NCBI GenBank assembly: GCA_002414665.1
Contig: DIAF01000032.1
Location: forward strand, 44,569 to 65,543
Length of the DNA: 20,975 nucleotides
Reading direction: 5' to 3'
Origin: Halieaceae bacterium UBA5085
GTDB lineage: Bacteria > Pseudomonadota > Gammaproteobacteria > Pseudomonadales > Halieaceae
In this document: positions 6,631 to 14,974 of the stretch, piece by piece
Position numbering within the stretch: the first letter of the stretch is position 1
Layout of the letters: the number at the start of each line of letters is the position of its first letter
Notes under the pieces: model-generated
Seen by the model: the letters and a program-made list of their open reading frames with translations, nothing else
What the model was told of the DNA's origin: nothing
Databases searched by the model: none
Position numbers and translations under genes: made by a program

Positions 6631-7880
6631 CTGCGCTCCGCGCGCGCAGGAAACTGTTGGAAATAGAAACTGAAGCGCTCACGCAGGGCCTCCGGGTCTA
6701 CGCCGAAATCCTCTTTCAGGTTGTAGAGCACCCGTCCTTCCTTGCCCCGCGGATGCGCGGCGATGAACGCCTGCATCTCGGCGCGCGCCTGCGCTGTCAA
6801 CTCGACGCCCGCGCAGGCGTAGATTTTCTCCACCATGCCCAGGTCGTCCGCCATGAACTCGTGAAACGGGACATCAATGGTTTGCGCCGAGGGCAGGGCC
6901 GGGCGGTCGCGTACGCAGGCTTGCAGCAGATGCTCCACGCGGTCAGCCCAGTAGTCGACGATCGCCCCGGTGTCGATGCGGGTGCGGCTCATTCGATAGC
7001 CGTAGGCAAGCATGGTGACTGCCGACTGGATCACGGCTACCGGGTCGCGGTGTGTGATGACGTAGGTGGCGTCGGGAAACACCGCTTGTAACACGGGCAA
7101 CTGCTCCAGATGCTGCGGGCATTTGAGTACCCAGCGATTCGGCCCCCGGTACCACTGCAGCAGTTTCAGTACATCGCGCATGTAGCGGTAGTGTGGCGTT
7201 TGGTCGTGCGCATAGTAGTGGTCGCGCCAGCGTGGGCTGGGGGCGAGCCACTCGAAGTTGTAGGAGGCGAAGTCCGGACCCATCAGTTCCAGTTCTTCGT
7301 GAATGTGCTCCGGGTTCATCGGGTGCATGGCCGCCAGCAGGGGCGTGACCGCCTGCATGCCCTCCCAGGCCTCGGCGCAACGCCGCATTCGCGGGTCGGT
7401 GCCGTCTGCCAGAGCGGTCTCGCCGGGCAGAGGGACCGGTTCGTAGGACTCCCAGAGCGGTAATGAGCGAAACCGGGAATCCGCCGCGAGCAGGTTGAGC
7501 AGGTGAGTGGTGCCCGAGCGCGGCAGCCCGGCAACGATAATGGGGCGTTCGATGGACTGCGCCAGCGCTTCCGGGTGCCGTTGCCAGGCCTGCTGCAGCA
7601 GCAGCCGGTTGCTGGCGTAGCGCACCAGATAGCCGAACAGGTTGAGGCGCTGGCTGGCGGTCATCTCGGCATCCTGCCCCCATTCGTCCAGCAGCAGCTG
7701 CAGGCGCTCCCGGAAATCCTCAGGCCCGAAGTCGCTGAGCCCGGTACGCCGGCGTGCCGCTTCGAGCACCGCGCTTTCCGTGAACTCCAGCGGCTGCTGC
7801 GCGGCCCAGTCGAGGGCAGCGCGCTGCACCTCGGTCAGTCTGGGGGAGCGAAGGTCGTCGATACGTAGGATGTTGGTCAT
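6627..7880 (-). CDS. Sulfotransferase family protein
   Basis: The 417-residue protein has the PAPS-dependent sulfotransferase fold. The 5'-phosphosulfate loop is PIIVAGLPRSGTTHLLNLL, with PRSGTTH at residues 120-126, and the 3'-phosphate-binding segment is YVITHRDPVAVIQSAVTM, with HRDP at 277-280. The length and the HPMNPEHIHEELELMG segment near 186 resemble the bacterial Sulfotransfer_3-like group common in proteobacteria that degrade sterols and lipids. That link is a recalled association, not proof of substrate. It would act in the cytoplasm; I see no signal peptide or membrane segment. I chose the ATG at 7880-7878, with AGGAGC 12 nt upstream. A GTG at 7940 would add 20 unlike residues (RVTQRHEHRHR) and has a poorly placed Shine-Dalgarno. 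The gene stands alone on the minus strand. Confidence 0.87.
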   Translation of the reverse strand: MTNILRIDDLRSPRLTEVQRAALDWAAQQPLEFTESAVLEAARRRTGLSDFGPEDFRERLQLLLDEWGQDAEMTASQRLNLFGYLVRYASNRLLLQQAWQRHPEALAQSIERPIIVAGLPRSGTTHLLNLLAADSRFRSLPLWESYEPVPLPGETALADGTDPRMRRCAEAWEGMQAVTPLLAAMHPMNPEHIHEELELMGPDFASYNFEWLAPSPRWRDHYYAHDQTPHYRYMRDVLKLLQWYRGPNRWVLKCPQHLEQLPVLQAVFPDATYVITHRDPVAVIQSAVTMLAYGYRMSRTRIDTGAIVDYWADRVEHLLQACVRDRPALPSAQTIDVPFHEFMADDLGMVEKIYACAGVELTAQARAEMQAFIAAHPRGKEGRVLYNLKEDFGVDPEALRERFSFYFQQFPARAERS

Positions 7881-8049
7881 GGCGCTTGTCGCGCTCCTGT
7901 GTCGATGTTCATGGCGCTGGGTCACCCTGTCAGTGAGCACGTCAGACCAAAGCGGTCGTCTCCAGCCATGCTAAATAGGCCTTGATTGCTGTGGCAAGCA
8001 AAAATACCATCGAGTGCACATGTTGCTGCACTGTCGGGAGAAGAAAACG
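7881..8049. other. Divergent intergenic region, sulfotransferase versus VOC gene
   Basis: This 169-bp region separates two divergent genes. A plus-strand promoter is likely within it and is listed separately. On the minus strand TTGCCA followed by TATTTA is present but with only 14 bp between, too short to call. No larger inverted repeat was seen. Confidence 0.5.
7982..8010 (+). promoter_or_regulatory. Candidate sigma-70 promoter of the second VOC gene
   Basis: TTGATT (7982-7987) and TACCAT (8005-8010) are each 4 of 6 matches and are separated by 17 bp. The predicted start near 8017 gives a leader of about 33 nt. Confidence 0.4.
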
Positions 8050-8526
8050 ATGTCACATGACCAGCGTCTGCAGGCTCTCGGCCTGCCGCCGATCGACCAG
8101 ATCGGATTTGTGGTAAAGGATATGGATGCCTGGGTCGCCCGCTTCGACCCGGTGTTTGGTCCGTTCTCCTTTATGGATGGTTCGGTGGCGGGTGCGGAAT
8201 TTCGCGGCCGCACCGAAGACGTGCAGCTGCGGTTGGGCTTCGGTCGCAGTGGTGATGTGGAAATCGAGTTGATCGAATGGCAGTCGGGCGTCAGCCCGCA
8301 CAGCGAATTTATTGAGTCGGGACGGGAGGGCATGCATCACCTGCGCTTCCGCGTTGAGGACACGGACCACTGGATAAACGAGCTCGCCCGGCTGGGTTAC
8401 ACCCCGTTCTGGTACAAGCGCTGGAACCGCGACACGGTGTTTTCCTATCTGGAATGCCCCGACTTCCCGCTCTATCTGGAGTTGCTGCAAATGCCGCAGG
8501 CCGGTGCGGGGGCGCCGGAGTTGTGA
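8050..8526 (+). CDS. Divergent VOC/glyoxalase-fold protein
   Basis: The 158-residue protein has the pattern of the methylmalonyl-CoA epimerase-like or Glyoxalase_4-type VOC group, with DQIGFVVKDMDAWVARFDPV near residue 16, EIELIEW at 71-77, GMHHLRFRVED near 95 and LYLELLQMP near 141. Family metal positions would be residue 17, E72, H96 or H97, and E144. Residue 17 is glutamine where these families usually have histidine (DHIGF-type motif), so metal binding may be altered or lost. The ATG at 8050 has GGGAG at 8036-8040; the in-frame ATG at 8014 lacks a ribosome-binding site and would add a poor N-terminus. The gene is single, has its own candidate promoter and lies directly upstream of the initiator tRNA. 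Substrate unknown. Confidence 0.8.
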   Translation: MSHDQRLQALGLPPIDQIGFVVKDMDAWVARFDPVFGPFSFMDGSVAGAEFRGRTEDVQLRLGFGRSGDVEIELIEWQSGVSPHSEFIESGREGMHHLRFRVEDTDHWINELARLGYTPFWYKRWNRDTVFSYLECPDFPLYLELLQMPQAGAGAPEL

Positions 8527-8584
8527 CACGCTCCCGATAGGTTAGTGCGGGCATCGAAACAGGGGTTTTTTCTTTGCGAGGCTG

Positions 8585-8613
8585 TTGACCAGAAGGGCCC
8601 TGATACCTATAAT
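8585..8613 (+). promoter_or_regulatory. Near-consensus sigma-70 promoter of the tRNA-rimP-nusA-infB operon
   Basis: TTGACC (8585-8590, 5 of 6) and a perfect TATAAT (8608-8613) have the ideal 17-bp spacer. A T-rich run (TTTTTTCTTT, 8565-8574) lies just upstream and may serve as an UP element. The bases after the -10 (GCACAGCC) are GC-rich, as in promoters under stringent control. The start should be near 8620, about 76 nt before the tRNA. Confidence 0.85.
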
Positions 8614-8619
8614 GCACAG

Positions 8620-8686
8620 CCTCGAATTTGGGCCGGTAGCGTTGGTTTGGCCCACTGTGAAGTGCCAAGGGGCCTTCAAGTCGAGG
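8620..8686 (+). other. Structured 5' leader of the tRNA precursor
   Basis: CCTCGA (8620-8625) can pair with TCGAGG (8681-8686), closing a domain. Inside, TTGG/CCAA (8647-8650 with 8665-8668) and CACT/AGTG (8653-8656 with 8661-8664) form a hairpin with a 2-nt bulge and a GTGA (GNRA-type) tetraloop. An alternative pairs TGGGCC (8629-8634) with GGCCCA (8649-8654). The outer stem begins at the predicted transcription start. A processing role (RNase P or RNase E) is inference. Confidence 0.4.
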
Positions 8687-8695
8687 AAGTTTTGA

Positions 8696-8772
<77 letters not shown>

Positions 8773-8813
8773 ACATACGTGTCGTCCGCTCCGAATTGGC
8801 GGCACGTTTCGTC

Positions 8814-8836
8814 AAAGCCCCTTCATGGGGCTTTTT
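8814..8836 (+). terminator. Intrinsic terminator between tRNA-fMet and rimP
   Basis: AAAGCCCC (8814-8821), loop TTCAT, GGGGCTTTTT (8827-8836): a GC-rich stem of at least 5 bp that continues as A-U pairs and ends in five T. It would separate the abundant tRNA from the mRNA, with partial read-through supplying rimP and beyond. Confidence 0.85.
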
Positions 8837-8903
8837 CGTATCTGCGAAAAATGTGTGTGATGTATTCGCAAGGTTAACCGCCGCTGGCGGAAGTGGAGTC
8901 GGA

Positions 8904-9398
8904 TTGACGGCCAGGCAACAGGAATTACAGGCGCTGCTGGAACCCTCAGTGGTTGCTCTCGGCTTTGACCTCTGGGGCATCGAGTATGCCGCCCAGGGCA
9001 AGCACAGTGTTTTGCGCGTCTACATCGACGCGCAGTCGGGGGTCACCGTGGACGACTGTGCCGCAGTCAGCGCGCAGGTCAGCGCCGTGCTGGACGTTGA
9101 AGACCCGATTGCCGGTGAGTACACGCTTGAGGTGTCCTCGCCGGGCGTTGATCGCCTGTTGTTTCGCCTTGAGCAGTTCCCGCCGTTTTTCGGCGAGTGG
9201 GTCGAATTGCGTTTGCGCCGGCCTTTCGAGGGACGACGCAATTTCAAGGGTATTTTGCAAGGTATTGAGGGCGAGGACGTTGTGGTGCTTGTAGATGACC
9301 ACGAATACCTCTTGCCTTACAGCGCCGTGGACAAGGCGCGTGTTCATCCCCGCATCGAGGGTGCGGCCAGCGTAACTGACGAGGCTACGAATGACTAA
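8904..9398 (+). CDS. rimP: Ribosome maturation factor RimP
   Basis: The 164-residue protein is a cytoplasmic 30S maturation factor that helps assemble the head of the small subunit. Family motifs are LEPSVVALGFDLWGIEY near the N-terminus, VLRVYIDAQSGVTVDDCAAV, the hallmark VSAVLDVEDPI followed by LEVSSPGVDRLLF, and a C-terminal SH3-like domain (GEWVELRLRRPFEGRRNFKG). The open frame extends upstream to 8796, but those codons translate the terminator region and lack family similarity. The TTG at 8904 (LTARQQELQ) has GGAG at 8895-8898, 5 nt away, and gives the usual length. The stop overlaps the nusA start by 8 nt, so the two are translationally coupled. Confidence 0.92.
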   Translation: MTARQQELQALLEPSVVALGFDLWGIEYAAQGKHSVLRVYIDAQSGVTVDDCAAVSAQVSAVLDVEDPIAGEYTLEVSSPGVDRLLFRLEQFPPFFGEWVELRLRRPFEGRRNFKGILQGIEGEDVVVLVDDHEYLLPYSAVDKARVHPRIEGAASVTDEATND

Positions 9399-10884
9399 AG
9401 AAATCCTGATGGTGGCTGAGGCCGTCTCGAACGAAAAAGGCGTGTCCGAGGACATCATTTTCGAGGCGATCGAGCTGGCGCTGGCGACAGCGACCAAGAA
9501 GCGCTACGACGAGGATGCCGACATCGAGGTGACCATCGACCGCAAGACGGGCGACTACGTCACCGTGCGCCGCTGGCTTGTGGTTCCCGACGACGAAATG
9601 GCACTGCTGGGCACCCAGTTCACCACGGAAGAAGCCATCGAGAAAGACCCGGCACTGAAACCCGGGGATGTCTATGAAGAAGCCGTCGAGAACGTTGGTT
9701 TCGGGCGCATTGCGGCGCAAACCGCCAAACAGGTCATCGTGCAGCGTGTGCGTGATGCCGAGCGCGCGCAGGTGGTCGAGCTGTATCGTGAGCGAGTGGG
9801 CGAGCTCGTTGCGGGTACCGTCAAGAAAGTGACGCGCGACAATGTGATCGTGGATCTCGGTAACAATGCCGAGGGCCTGCTGCCCCGCGACCAGCTGGTC
9901 GGCCGTGAAACGTTCCGCGTCAACGATCGGGTACGTGCCATCCTGCGCGAGATCAGCGCGGAAACCCGCGGTCCGCAGCTGATGTTGAGCCGCTCCTGCC
10001 CTGAAATGCTCATCGAGCTGTTCAAGATTGAAGTGCCGGAAATTGCCGAGGAAGTTATCCAGATCAAGGCTGCCGCGCGCGACCCCGGCTCGCGGGCCAA
10101 GATCGCGGTCAAAACCAATGACCAGCGCATCGACCCGGTCGGCGCCTGCGTCGGTATGCGCGGCTCACGAGTGCAGGCGGTGTCCAACGAGCTGGACAAC
10201 GAGCGCGTGGATATCATCCTCTGGGATGACAACCCGGCGCAGCTGGTGATCAACGCCATGTCGCCCGCAGAGGTCGAATCCATTGTTGTCGATGAAGACA
10301 GCGGGACGATGGATGTCGCGGTAGCGGAAGACAACCTGGCGCAGGCGATTGGCCGCTCCGGGCAAAACGTGCGACTGGCCAGCGAGCTGACTGGCTGGAC
10401 CATCAATGTCATGAGCAACGAGGAAGCCGCCGAGAAGCACGAAGCTGAGGCAGGGCAGGTCATCCAGATGTTCGTGGAGCAGTTGGACATCGACGAGGAA
10501 GTTGCTGAAATCCTTGTTGAAGAGGGCTTTACCACGCTGGAAGAGGTGGCCTATGTGCCGCTGGAAGAGATGACCGCCGTCGACGGCTTCGATGACGAGA
10601 TCGCCGAGGAACTGCGCGCGCGCGCCAAGGATGCGCTGCTGACCCAGGCGATTGCATCGGAGGAGCAGCTCGGAGCCAACGAGCCCGCGCAGGACCTGCT
10701 CGAGATGGAGGGTATGGATCGTCACCTGGCCTTTGTGTTGGCCAGCCGCGGTGTGATCACCATGGAAGATCTTGCGGAACAGGGTGTCGATGACCTGATG
10801 GATATTCCGGAAATGACCGAGGAGCGCGCCGGAGAGCTGATCATGACAGCGCGCGCACCCTGGTTTGCCGAGGAGAGTGAATAG
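9391..10884 (+). CDS. nusA: Transcription termination/antitermination factor NusA
   Basis: The 497-residue RNA-polymerase-binding factor controls pausing, intrinsic termination and rRNA antitermination. In order it shows the N-terminal polymerase-binding domain (about 1-130), S1 (about 137-200, GTVKKVTRDNVIVDLGNNAE), KH1 (GMRG at 255-258), KH2 (GRSG at 321-324) and two acidic repeats (about 363-415 and 438-490). The two C-terminal acidic repeats are the gammaproteobacterial long form, which contacts the alpha subunit C-terminal domain. The ATG at 9391 lies inside the end of rimP. Because NusA acts on terminators, the terminator upstream of rimP is a natural feedback point, as is known for the E. 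coli operon. Nothing is missing. Confidence 0.98.
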   Translation: MTKEILMVAEAVSNEKGVSEDIIFEAIELALATATKKRYDEDADIEVTIDRKTGDYVTVRRWLVVPDDEMALLGTQFTTEEAIEKDPALKPGDVYEEAVENVGFGRIAAQTAKQVIVQRVRDAERAQVVELYRERVGELVAGTVKKVTRDNVIVDLGNNAEGLLPRDQLVGRETFRVNDRVRAILREISAETRGPQLMLSRSCPEMLIELFKIEVPEIAEEVIQIKAAARDPGSRAKIAVKTNDQRIDPVGACVGMRGSRVQAVSNELDNERVDIILWDDNPAQLVINAMSPAEVESIVVDEDSGTMDVAVAEDNLAQAIGRSGQNVRLASELTGWTINVMSNEEAAEKHEAEAGQVIQMFVEQLDIDEEVAEILVEEGFTTLEEVAYVPLEEMTAVDGFDDEIAEELRARAKDALLTQAIASEEQLGANEPAQDLLEMEGMDRHLAFVLASRGVITMEDLAEQGVDDLMDIPEMTEERAGELIMTARAPWFAEESE

Positions 10885-10930
10885 GCCAGTACAGGCGTTT
10901 CCACTCTAGGCATCAGGGTTTCACGGGATT

Positions 10931-10936
10931 AAGGAG
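10931..10936 (+). promoter_or_regulatory. Strong ribosome-binding site of infB
   Basis: AAGGAG at 10931-10936 lies 8 nt before the infB ATG at 10945. The 60-nt gap after nusA carries no clear promoter or terminator, so infB is read from the nusA transcript with its own efficient initiation. Confidence 0.7.
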
Positions 10937-10944
10937 AATTTTGC

Positions 10945-13626
10945 ATGGCGCAAGTGACAGTACAGCAGCTCGCGGAAACAGTGGGAGCGCCCGTTGATCG
11001 TTTGCTGACGCAAATGAAGGAAGCGGGCCTGCCTCACTCGGCTGCGAGTGAAGCTGTGTCGGAAGAGGACAAGCAGACGCTGCTGACTTATCTGAAGCGC
11101 AGCCATGGCGAATCCACGGCAGCGCCCAAGCGCATCACCCTCAAGCGCAAGACGATCAGTACGCTGAGAACGTCCGGGTCGCAGGGCAAGAAGACGGTGA
11201 ACGTGGAAGTGCGCAAGAAGCGCACTTACGTCAAGCGCGACGCTTCGGACGCCGATTCCGAAATGCAGGATGCGGCCAAACTGGAAGCAGCTGCGGCGGC
11301 AGAGGCCGAGCGCAAGGCAGCCGAAGCCAAGGCGGCAGCGGATGCGGAGGCAGCGGAGAAGGCGGCCCGCGAAGCGGCGGCGGCCGAGGAAGAGGCGGCA
11401 GTCGCCGCGGCAGCGGCTTCTGTGCCGGAGCCCGAGCCTGAAGACGAGAAAGACCTGGATCCGGAGATCCTGCGCCAGCGTGCGGCGGAACGGCGTATGG
11501 CTCGGGAAGCGGCCGAGGCCGAGGCCCGCAAGGCGGCCATGGAAGCCCGCAAGGCCGAGGAAGAACGCGTCAAGGCGGAGGCCGCGGCAAAAGTCGAGCG
11601 GGAGAAAGAGGCGGCGGCGAAGCGCCCCAAGCGACTGCACGATGCACCGGCCCCGCAGACCGAAGAACAGCGCAAGAAGGCGGCGCGCGGCAGGCTCGAT
11701 CGCAGCTCACCGGGCGGTCGTGGCAAACAGCGCGGCCACAACCTGTCACTGTCCGACCTCGAAGCGGCCGAGTCCGGCATGATGCGGCGCCGCGGCGGGC
11801 GCAAGAAGATGCGTGGTGGTTCCCATGCGGAACACGGTAAACACGGATTCGAGATGCCCACAGAGAAAAAGATGCACGAAGTTGAGCTGGCTGACATGAC
11901 CTCGGTCGGCGGTCTGGCGCAGCAGATGTCAGTAAAAGCCGGTGAAGTGATCAAGGAACTGATGAAGCTCGGCGTCATGGCGACCATCAACCAGATGATC
12001 GACCAGGACACCGCGATCCTGGTGGTCGAGGAGATGGGACACAAGCCGAAACTGATCAGTGCCGACGCCCTGGAAGAGAAGCTGGAAGAGACGCTGGCCC
12101 AGCACGAAGGTACCCTGGAGCCGCGCGCCCCGGTGGTTACGGTGATGGGGCACGTCGACCACGGCAAGACATCACTGCTCGACTATATCCGCAAGGCCAA
12201 GGTGGCCTCCGGTGAGGCGGGGGGTATCACCCAGCACATCGGCGCCTACCATGTGGAAACCGGCCACGGCATGATTTCCTTCCTCGACACCCCCGGTCAC
12301 GCGGCCTTTACTGCCATGCGCGCCCGCGGTGCGAAGAGCACGGACATCGTGATCCTGGTGGTGGCGGCTGACGATGGCGTGATGCCGCAGACCGAGGAAG
12401 CCGTGCAGCACGCCAAGGCGGCGAAAGTGCCCCTGATCGTGGCCATCAACAAGATGGACAAGGAAGGCGCGGATCCGGACCGTGTGAAGAGCGAGCTGGC
12501 GGCCAAGGACGTGATCCCCGAGGACTGGGGTGGTGACACGCAGTTCATCGAGGTGTCTGCCCACACTGGCGAGGGCGTGGACAACCTGCTTGACGCAATC
12601 CTGTTGCAGGCTGAGGTGCTTGAGTTGCAGGCGCCGCGTGACGTACCTGCACAGGGTATCGTGATCGAATCGCGGCTGGACAAGGGTCGTGGACCAGTGG
12701 CGTCGCTGCTGATCCAGAGCGGCACCCTGCGGCAGGGCGATATCGTACTGGCAGGCCTGCAGTACGGCCGCGTGCGCGCCATGCTGGATGAGAATGGCAA
12801 GAACATCACCGAGGCCGGGCCGAGTATCCCGGTCGAGATCCTCGGTCTCGACGGTACCCCCGATGCCGGTGACCTGTTCGCCGTGGTGGAGAGTGAGAAG
12901 CGTGCCCGTGAAGTGGCGCAGTTCCGTCAGGAAAAGACGCGCGACAGCAAGCTGCAGCGCCAGCAGGCGGCCAAGCTCGACAACATGTTCGAAAGCATGA
13001 CGGCGGGCGAGAAGAAGACGCTGAACGTCGTGGTCAAGGCCGATGTGCGCGGCTCTCTGGAAGCTATCCAGACCGCCCTGCTGGACCTCGGTAACGACGA
13101 AGTGCAGGTCAACATTGTGTCCGGCGGCGTCGGCGGCCTCGCGGAAACCGACATCACCCTGGCGATCACTTCGGGTGCAGTAGTGTTTGGCTTCAACGTG
13201 CGCGCCGATGCGTCTGCCCGGCGCCTGGTGGAGAACGAGGGCGTGGATCTGCGTTACTACAACGTTATCTATGACCTTATCGACGATGTGAAGCAGGCCC
13301 TCACCGGGATGCTGGCGCCGGAAATGCGCGAGGAAATCCTCGGTATTGCCGAAGTGCGCGATGTGTTCCGCTCGCCGAAATTTGGTGCGATCGCCGGCTG
13401 TATGGTCATCGAGGGCACGGTCTACCGTTCGCGCCCGATTCGCGTACTGCGCGACAACGTGGTGATCTACCAGGGCGAACTGGAGTCACTGCGTCGCTTC
13501 AAGGATGACGCCAGTGAAGTGCGCAACGGCATGGAGTGCGGTATCGGCGTCAAGAATTACAACGACGTCAAGCCTGGCGACTTGATCGAAGTGTATGAAG
13601 TCAAGGAGTTTGCCCGCACCTTGTAG
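10945..13626 (+). CDS. infB: Translation initiation factor IF-2
   Basis: The 893-residue GTPase places fMet-tRNA on the 30S subunit and promotes 50S joining. An N-terminal IF2_N module (about 1-55) is followed by a long Ala/Glu/Lys/Arg-rich helical linker (about 105-240) and a second IF2_N module near 315-370. The G domain has G1 GHVDHGKT at 402-409, G3 DTPGH at 448-452, G4 NKMD at 502-505 and G5 SAH at 538-540. The beta-barrel and C-terminal fMet-binding domains complete the protein, ending GDLIEVYEVKEFARTL. The length is close to the long form of E. coli (890). The linker is low-complexity and differs in base pattern because of GCG/GAG/AAG codons; this is normal for the family. Confidence 0.98.
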   Translation: MAQVTVQQLAETVGAPVDRLLTQMKEAGLPHSAASEAVSEEDKQTLLTYLKRSHGESTAAPKRITLKRKTISTLRTSGSQGKKTVNVEVRKKRTYVKRDASDADSEMQDAAKLEAAAAAEAERKAAEAKAAADAEAAEKAAREAAAAEEEAAVAAAAASVPEPEPEDEKDLDPEILRQRAAERRMAREAAEAEARKAAMEARKAEEERVKAEAAAKVEREKEAAAKRPKRLHDAPAPQTEEQRKKAARGRLDRSSPGGRGKQRGHNLSLSDLEAAESGMMRRRGGRKKMRGGSHAEHGKHGFEMPTEKKMHEVELADMTSVGGLAQQMSVKAGEVIKELMKLGVMATINQMIDQDTAILVVEEMGHKPKLISADALEEKLEETLAQHEGTLEPRAPVVTVMGHVDHGKTSLLDYIRKAKVASGEAGGITQHIGAYHVETGHGMISFLDTPGHAAFTAMRARGAKSTDIVILVVAADDGVMPQTEEAVQHAKAAKVPLIVAINKMDKEGADPDRVKSELAAKDVIPEDWGGDTQFIEVSAHTGEGVDNLLDAILLQAEVLELQAPRDVPAQGIVIESRLDKGRGPVASLLIQSGTLRQGDIVLAGLQYGRVRAMLDENGKNITEAGPSIPVEILGLDGTPDAGDLFAVVESEKRAREVAQFRQEKTRDSKLQRQQAAKLDNMFESMTAGEKKTLNVVVKADVRGSLEAIQTALLDLGNDEVQVNIVSGGVGGLAETDITLAITSGAVVFGFNVRADASARRLVENEGVDLRYYNVIYDLIDDVKQALTGMLAPEMREEILGIAEVRDVFRSPKFGAIAGCMVIEGTVYRSRPIRVLRDNVVIYQGELESLRRFKDDASEVRNGMECGIGVKNYNDVKPGDLIEVYEVKEFARTL

Positions 13627-13637
13627 GCGGCACCGTT

Positions 13638-14039
13638 ATGGCGAAGGAATACAGTCGGACCCAGCGGGTTGCAGATTACCTGCAGCGCGAACTGGCACAG
13701 CAGATCCAGCAGGAACTGCGCGATCCGCGGATCGGGATGGTCAGCATCACGGGCGTGGACGTGAGCCGCGATCTGGGGCACGCGAAAGTGTATTTTACGC
13801 GCCTTGGAAGCGACTGTGCCGACGAGGCTCGTGAAGCCGCGGAGGTGCTGAACAAGGCCGCGGGTTATCTGCGCAGCCAACTGTCCCGCGACAGCAATAT
13901 GCGCAGCGTGCCGCAGCTGCGCTTTTATTTTGACAGCAGCGTGGGCCGTGGGCGGGATATGGAAGACCTGATTCGGCGTGCGGGGCAGGCAGATCGGGCC
14001 TTGGGTCTGCGCGACGACGAGCCGGGCGACGCATCCTAG
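13638..14039 (+). CDS. rbfA: 30S ribosome-binding factor RbfA
   Basis: The 133-residue KH-like protein binds immature 30S subunits and helps process the 16S rRNA 5' end. Typical features are the N-terminal EYSRTQRVADYLQRELAQ, LRDPRIGMVSITGVDVSRDL near residue 31, AKVYFTRLG, and VPQLRFYFDSSVGRG near 91-105. It starts 11 nt after infB with a modest Shine-Dalgarno (GGCGGCACC region), suggesting coupling to infB. Its TAG stop shares one base with the GTG start of truB. Confidence 0.95.
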   Translation: MAKEYSRTQRVADYLQRELAQQIQQELRDPRIGMVSITGVDVSRDLGHAKVYFTRLGSDCADEAREAAEVLNKAAGYLRSQLSRDSNMRSVPQLRFYFDSSVGRGRDMEDLIRRAGQADRALGLRDDEPGDAS

Positions 14040-14968
14040 TGGGCCGTCAGCGCAAAGGTCGCCCGCTGGATGGAATACTGTTGCTGGACAAGCCCGCGGG
14101 GCTGAGCTCCAACCAGGCATTGCAGCGTGCCAAGCGCCTGTATTTCGCCGCCAAGGCGGGGCACACCGGCAGTCTGGACCCGCTGGCGACCGGGGTGCTG
14201 CCCCTGTGCTTTGGTGAGGCGACGAAGTTTTCCCAGTACCTGCTGGATGCCGACAAGGCCTATGCCAGCACGTTTGTGCTCGGAGAGCAGCGCAATACGG
14301 GCGATGCCGAGGGCGAGGTGCTGGCCTCCGTCGATGCCAGTGCCCTCACGCGTGAACAGGTGGAGGAGGCGCTGGGCGCCTTTCGCGGCGCGATCGAGCA
14401 GGTGCCGTCGATGTATTCGGCGCTGAAGCACGGCGGACAGCCGCTCTACAAACTGGCGCGCAAGGGCCAGGAGGTGGAGCGCGCACCGCGGCCGGTGGTG
14501 ATCCACCGGCTGGAATTACTGGATTTCCGCCCGGGTGAACGGGCGGAGGTTGATGTGGCCCTCGAGTGCAGTAAAGGCACCTATGTGCGCTCGATTGCCG
14601 AGGATCTGGGCACAGCCCTGGGCTGTGGCGGCTATGTGAGTGTGCTGCGACGCACCCGGGCAGGCCCGTTCGGGCTGGACCGATGCGTCACGCTGGCCGC
14701 GCTGGAGGCGTTGAAAGAGGCCGAGCGCCTGGCGGATATGGATGCATTATTGCTGCCCGCGGATACGGCACTGGATGCGTTACCGACGGTGCGGTTGACC
14801 GAGTCCGGCGGGTATTACCTGCGCCAGGGGCAGCCGGTCATGGTGCCAAATGCGCCCCACAATGGTATGGTGCGCGTCGCTCTGGAAACCGGCGAGTTTC
14901 TGGGGGTAGGCGAGATATTGGACGATGGGCGCGTTGCGCCGCGTCGCCTGATAGTCACCGGGAGGTGA
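14039..14968 (+). CDS. truB: tRNA pseudouridine-55 synthase TruB
   Basis: The 309-residue enzyme makes pseudouridine 55 in the T loop of tRNAs. The catalytic aspartate is D47 in GHTGSLDPLATGVLPLCFGE. Other family motifs are LLLDKPAGLSSNQALQRAK at the N-terminus, the thumb-loop region near QVPSMYSALKHGGQPLYKLA (about 121-140), and CSKGTYVRSIAEDLG near 178-192. A PUA-like C-terminal domain follows. The start is GTG at 14039, overlapping the rbfA stop as TAGTG; no ATG is available nearby in frame and the GTG product begins with the expected MGRQRKGRPLDG. Translation probably depends on re-initiation by ribosomes leaving rbfA. Confidence 0.96.
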   Translation: MGRQRKGRPLDGILLLDKPAGLSSNQALQRAKRLYFAAKAGHTGSLDPLATGVLPLCFGEATKFSQYLLDADKAYASTFVLGEQRNTGDAEGEVLASVDASALTREQVEEALGAFRGAIEQVPSMYSALKHGGQPLYKLARKGQEVERAPRPVVIHRLELLDFRPGERAEVDVALECSKGTYVRSIAEDLGTALGCGGYVSVLRRTRAGPFGLDRCVTLAALEALKEAERLADMDALLLPADTALDALPTVRLTESGGYYLRQGQPVMVPNAPHNGMVRVALETGEFLGVGEILDDGRVAPRRLIVTGR

Positions 14969-14974
14969 CGCGAA

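Noticed and set aside
8796..8903. N-terminal extension of rimP
   Set aside because: These 36 codons read through the intrinsic terminator and lack family similarity; the TTG at 8904 has a ribosome-binding site and gives the normal length.
11281..11640. Alanine/glutamate/lysine-rich repetitive stretch as a separate repeat or foreign insertion
   Set aside because: It is the usual low-complexity linker of IF2 in frame with both flanking domains.
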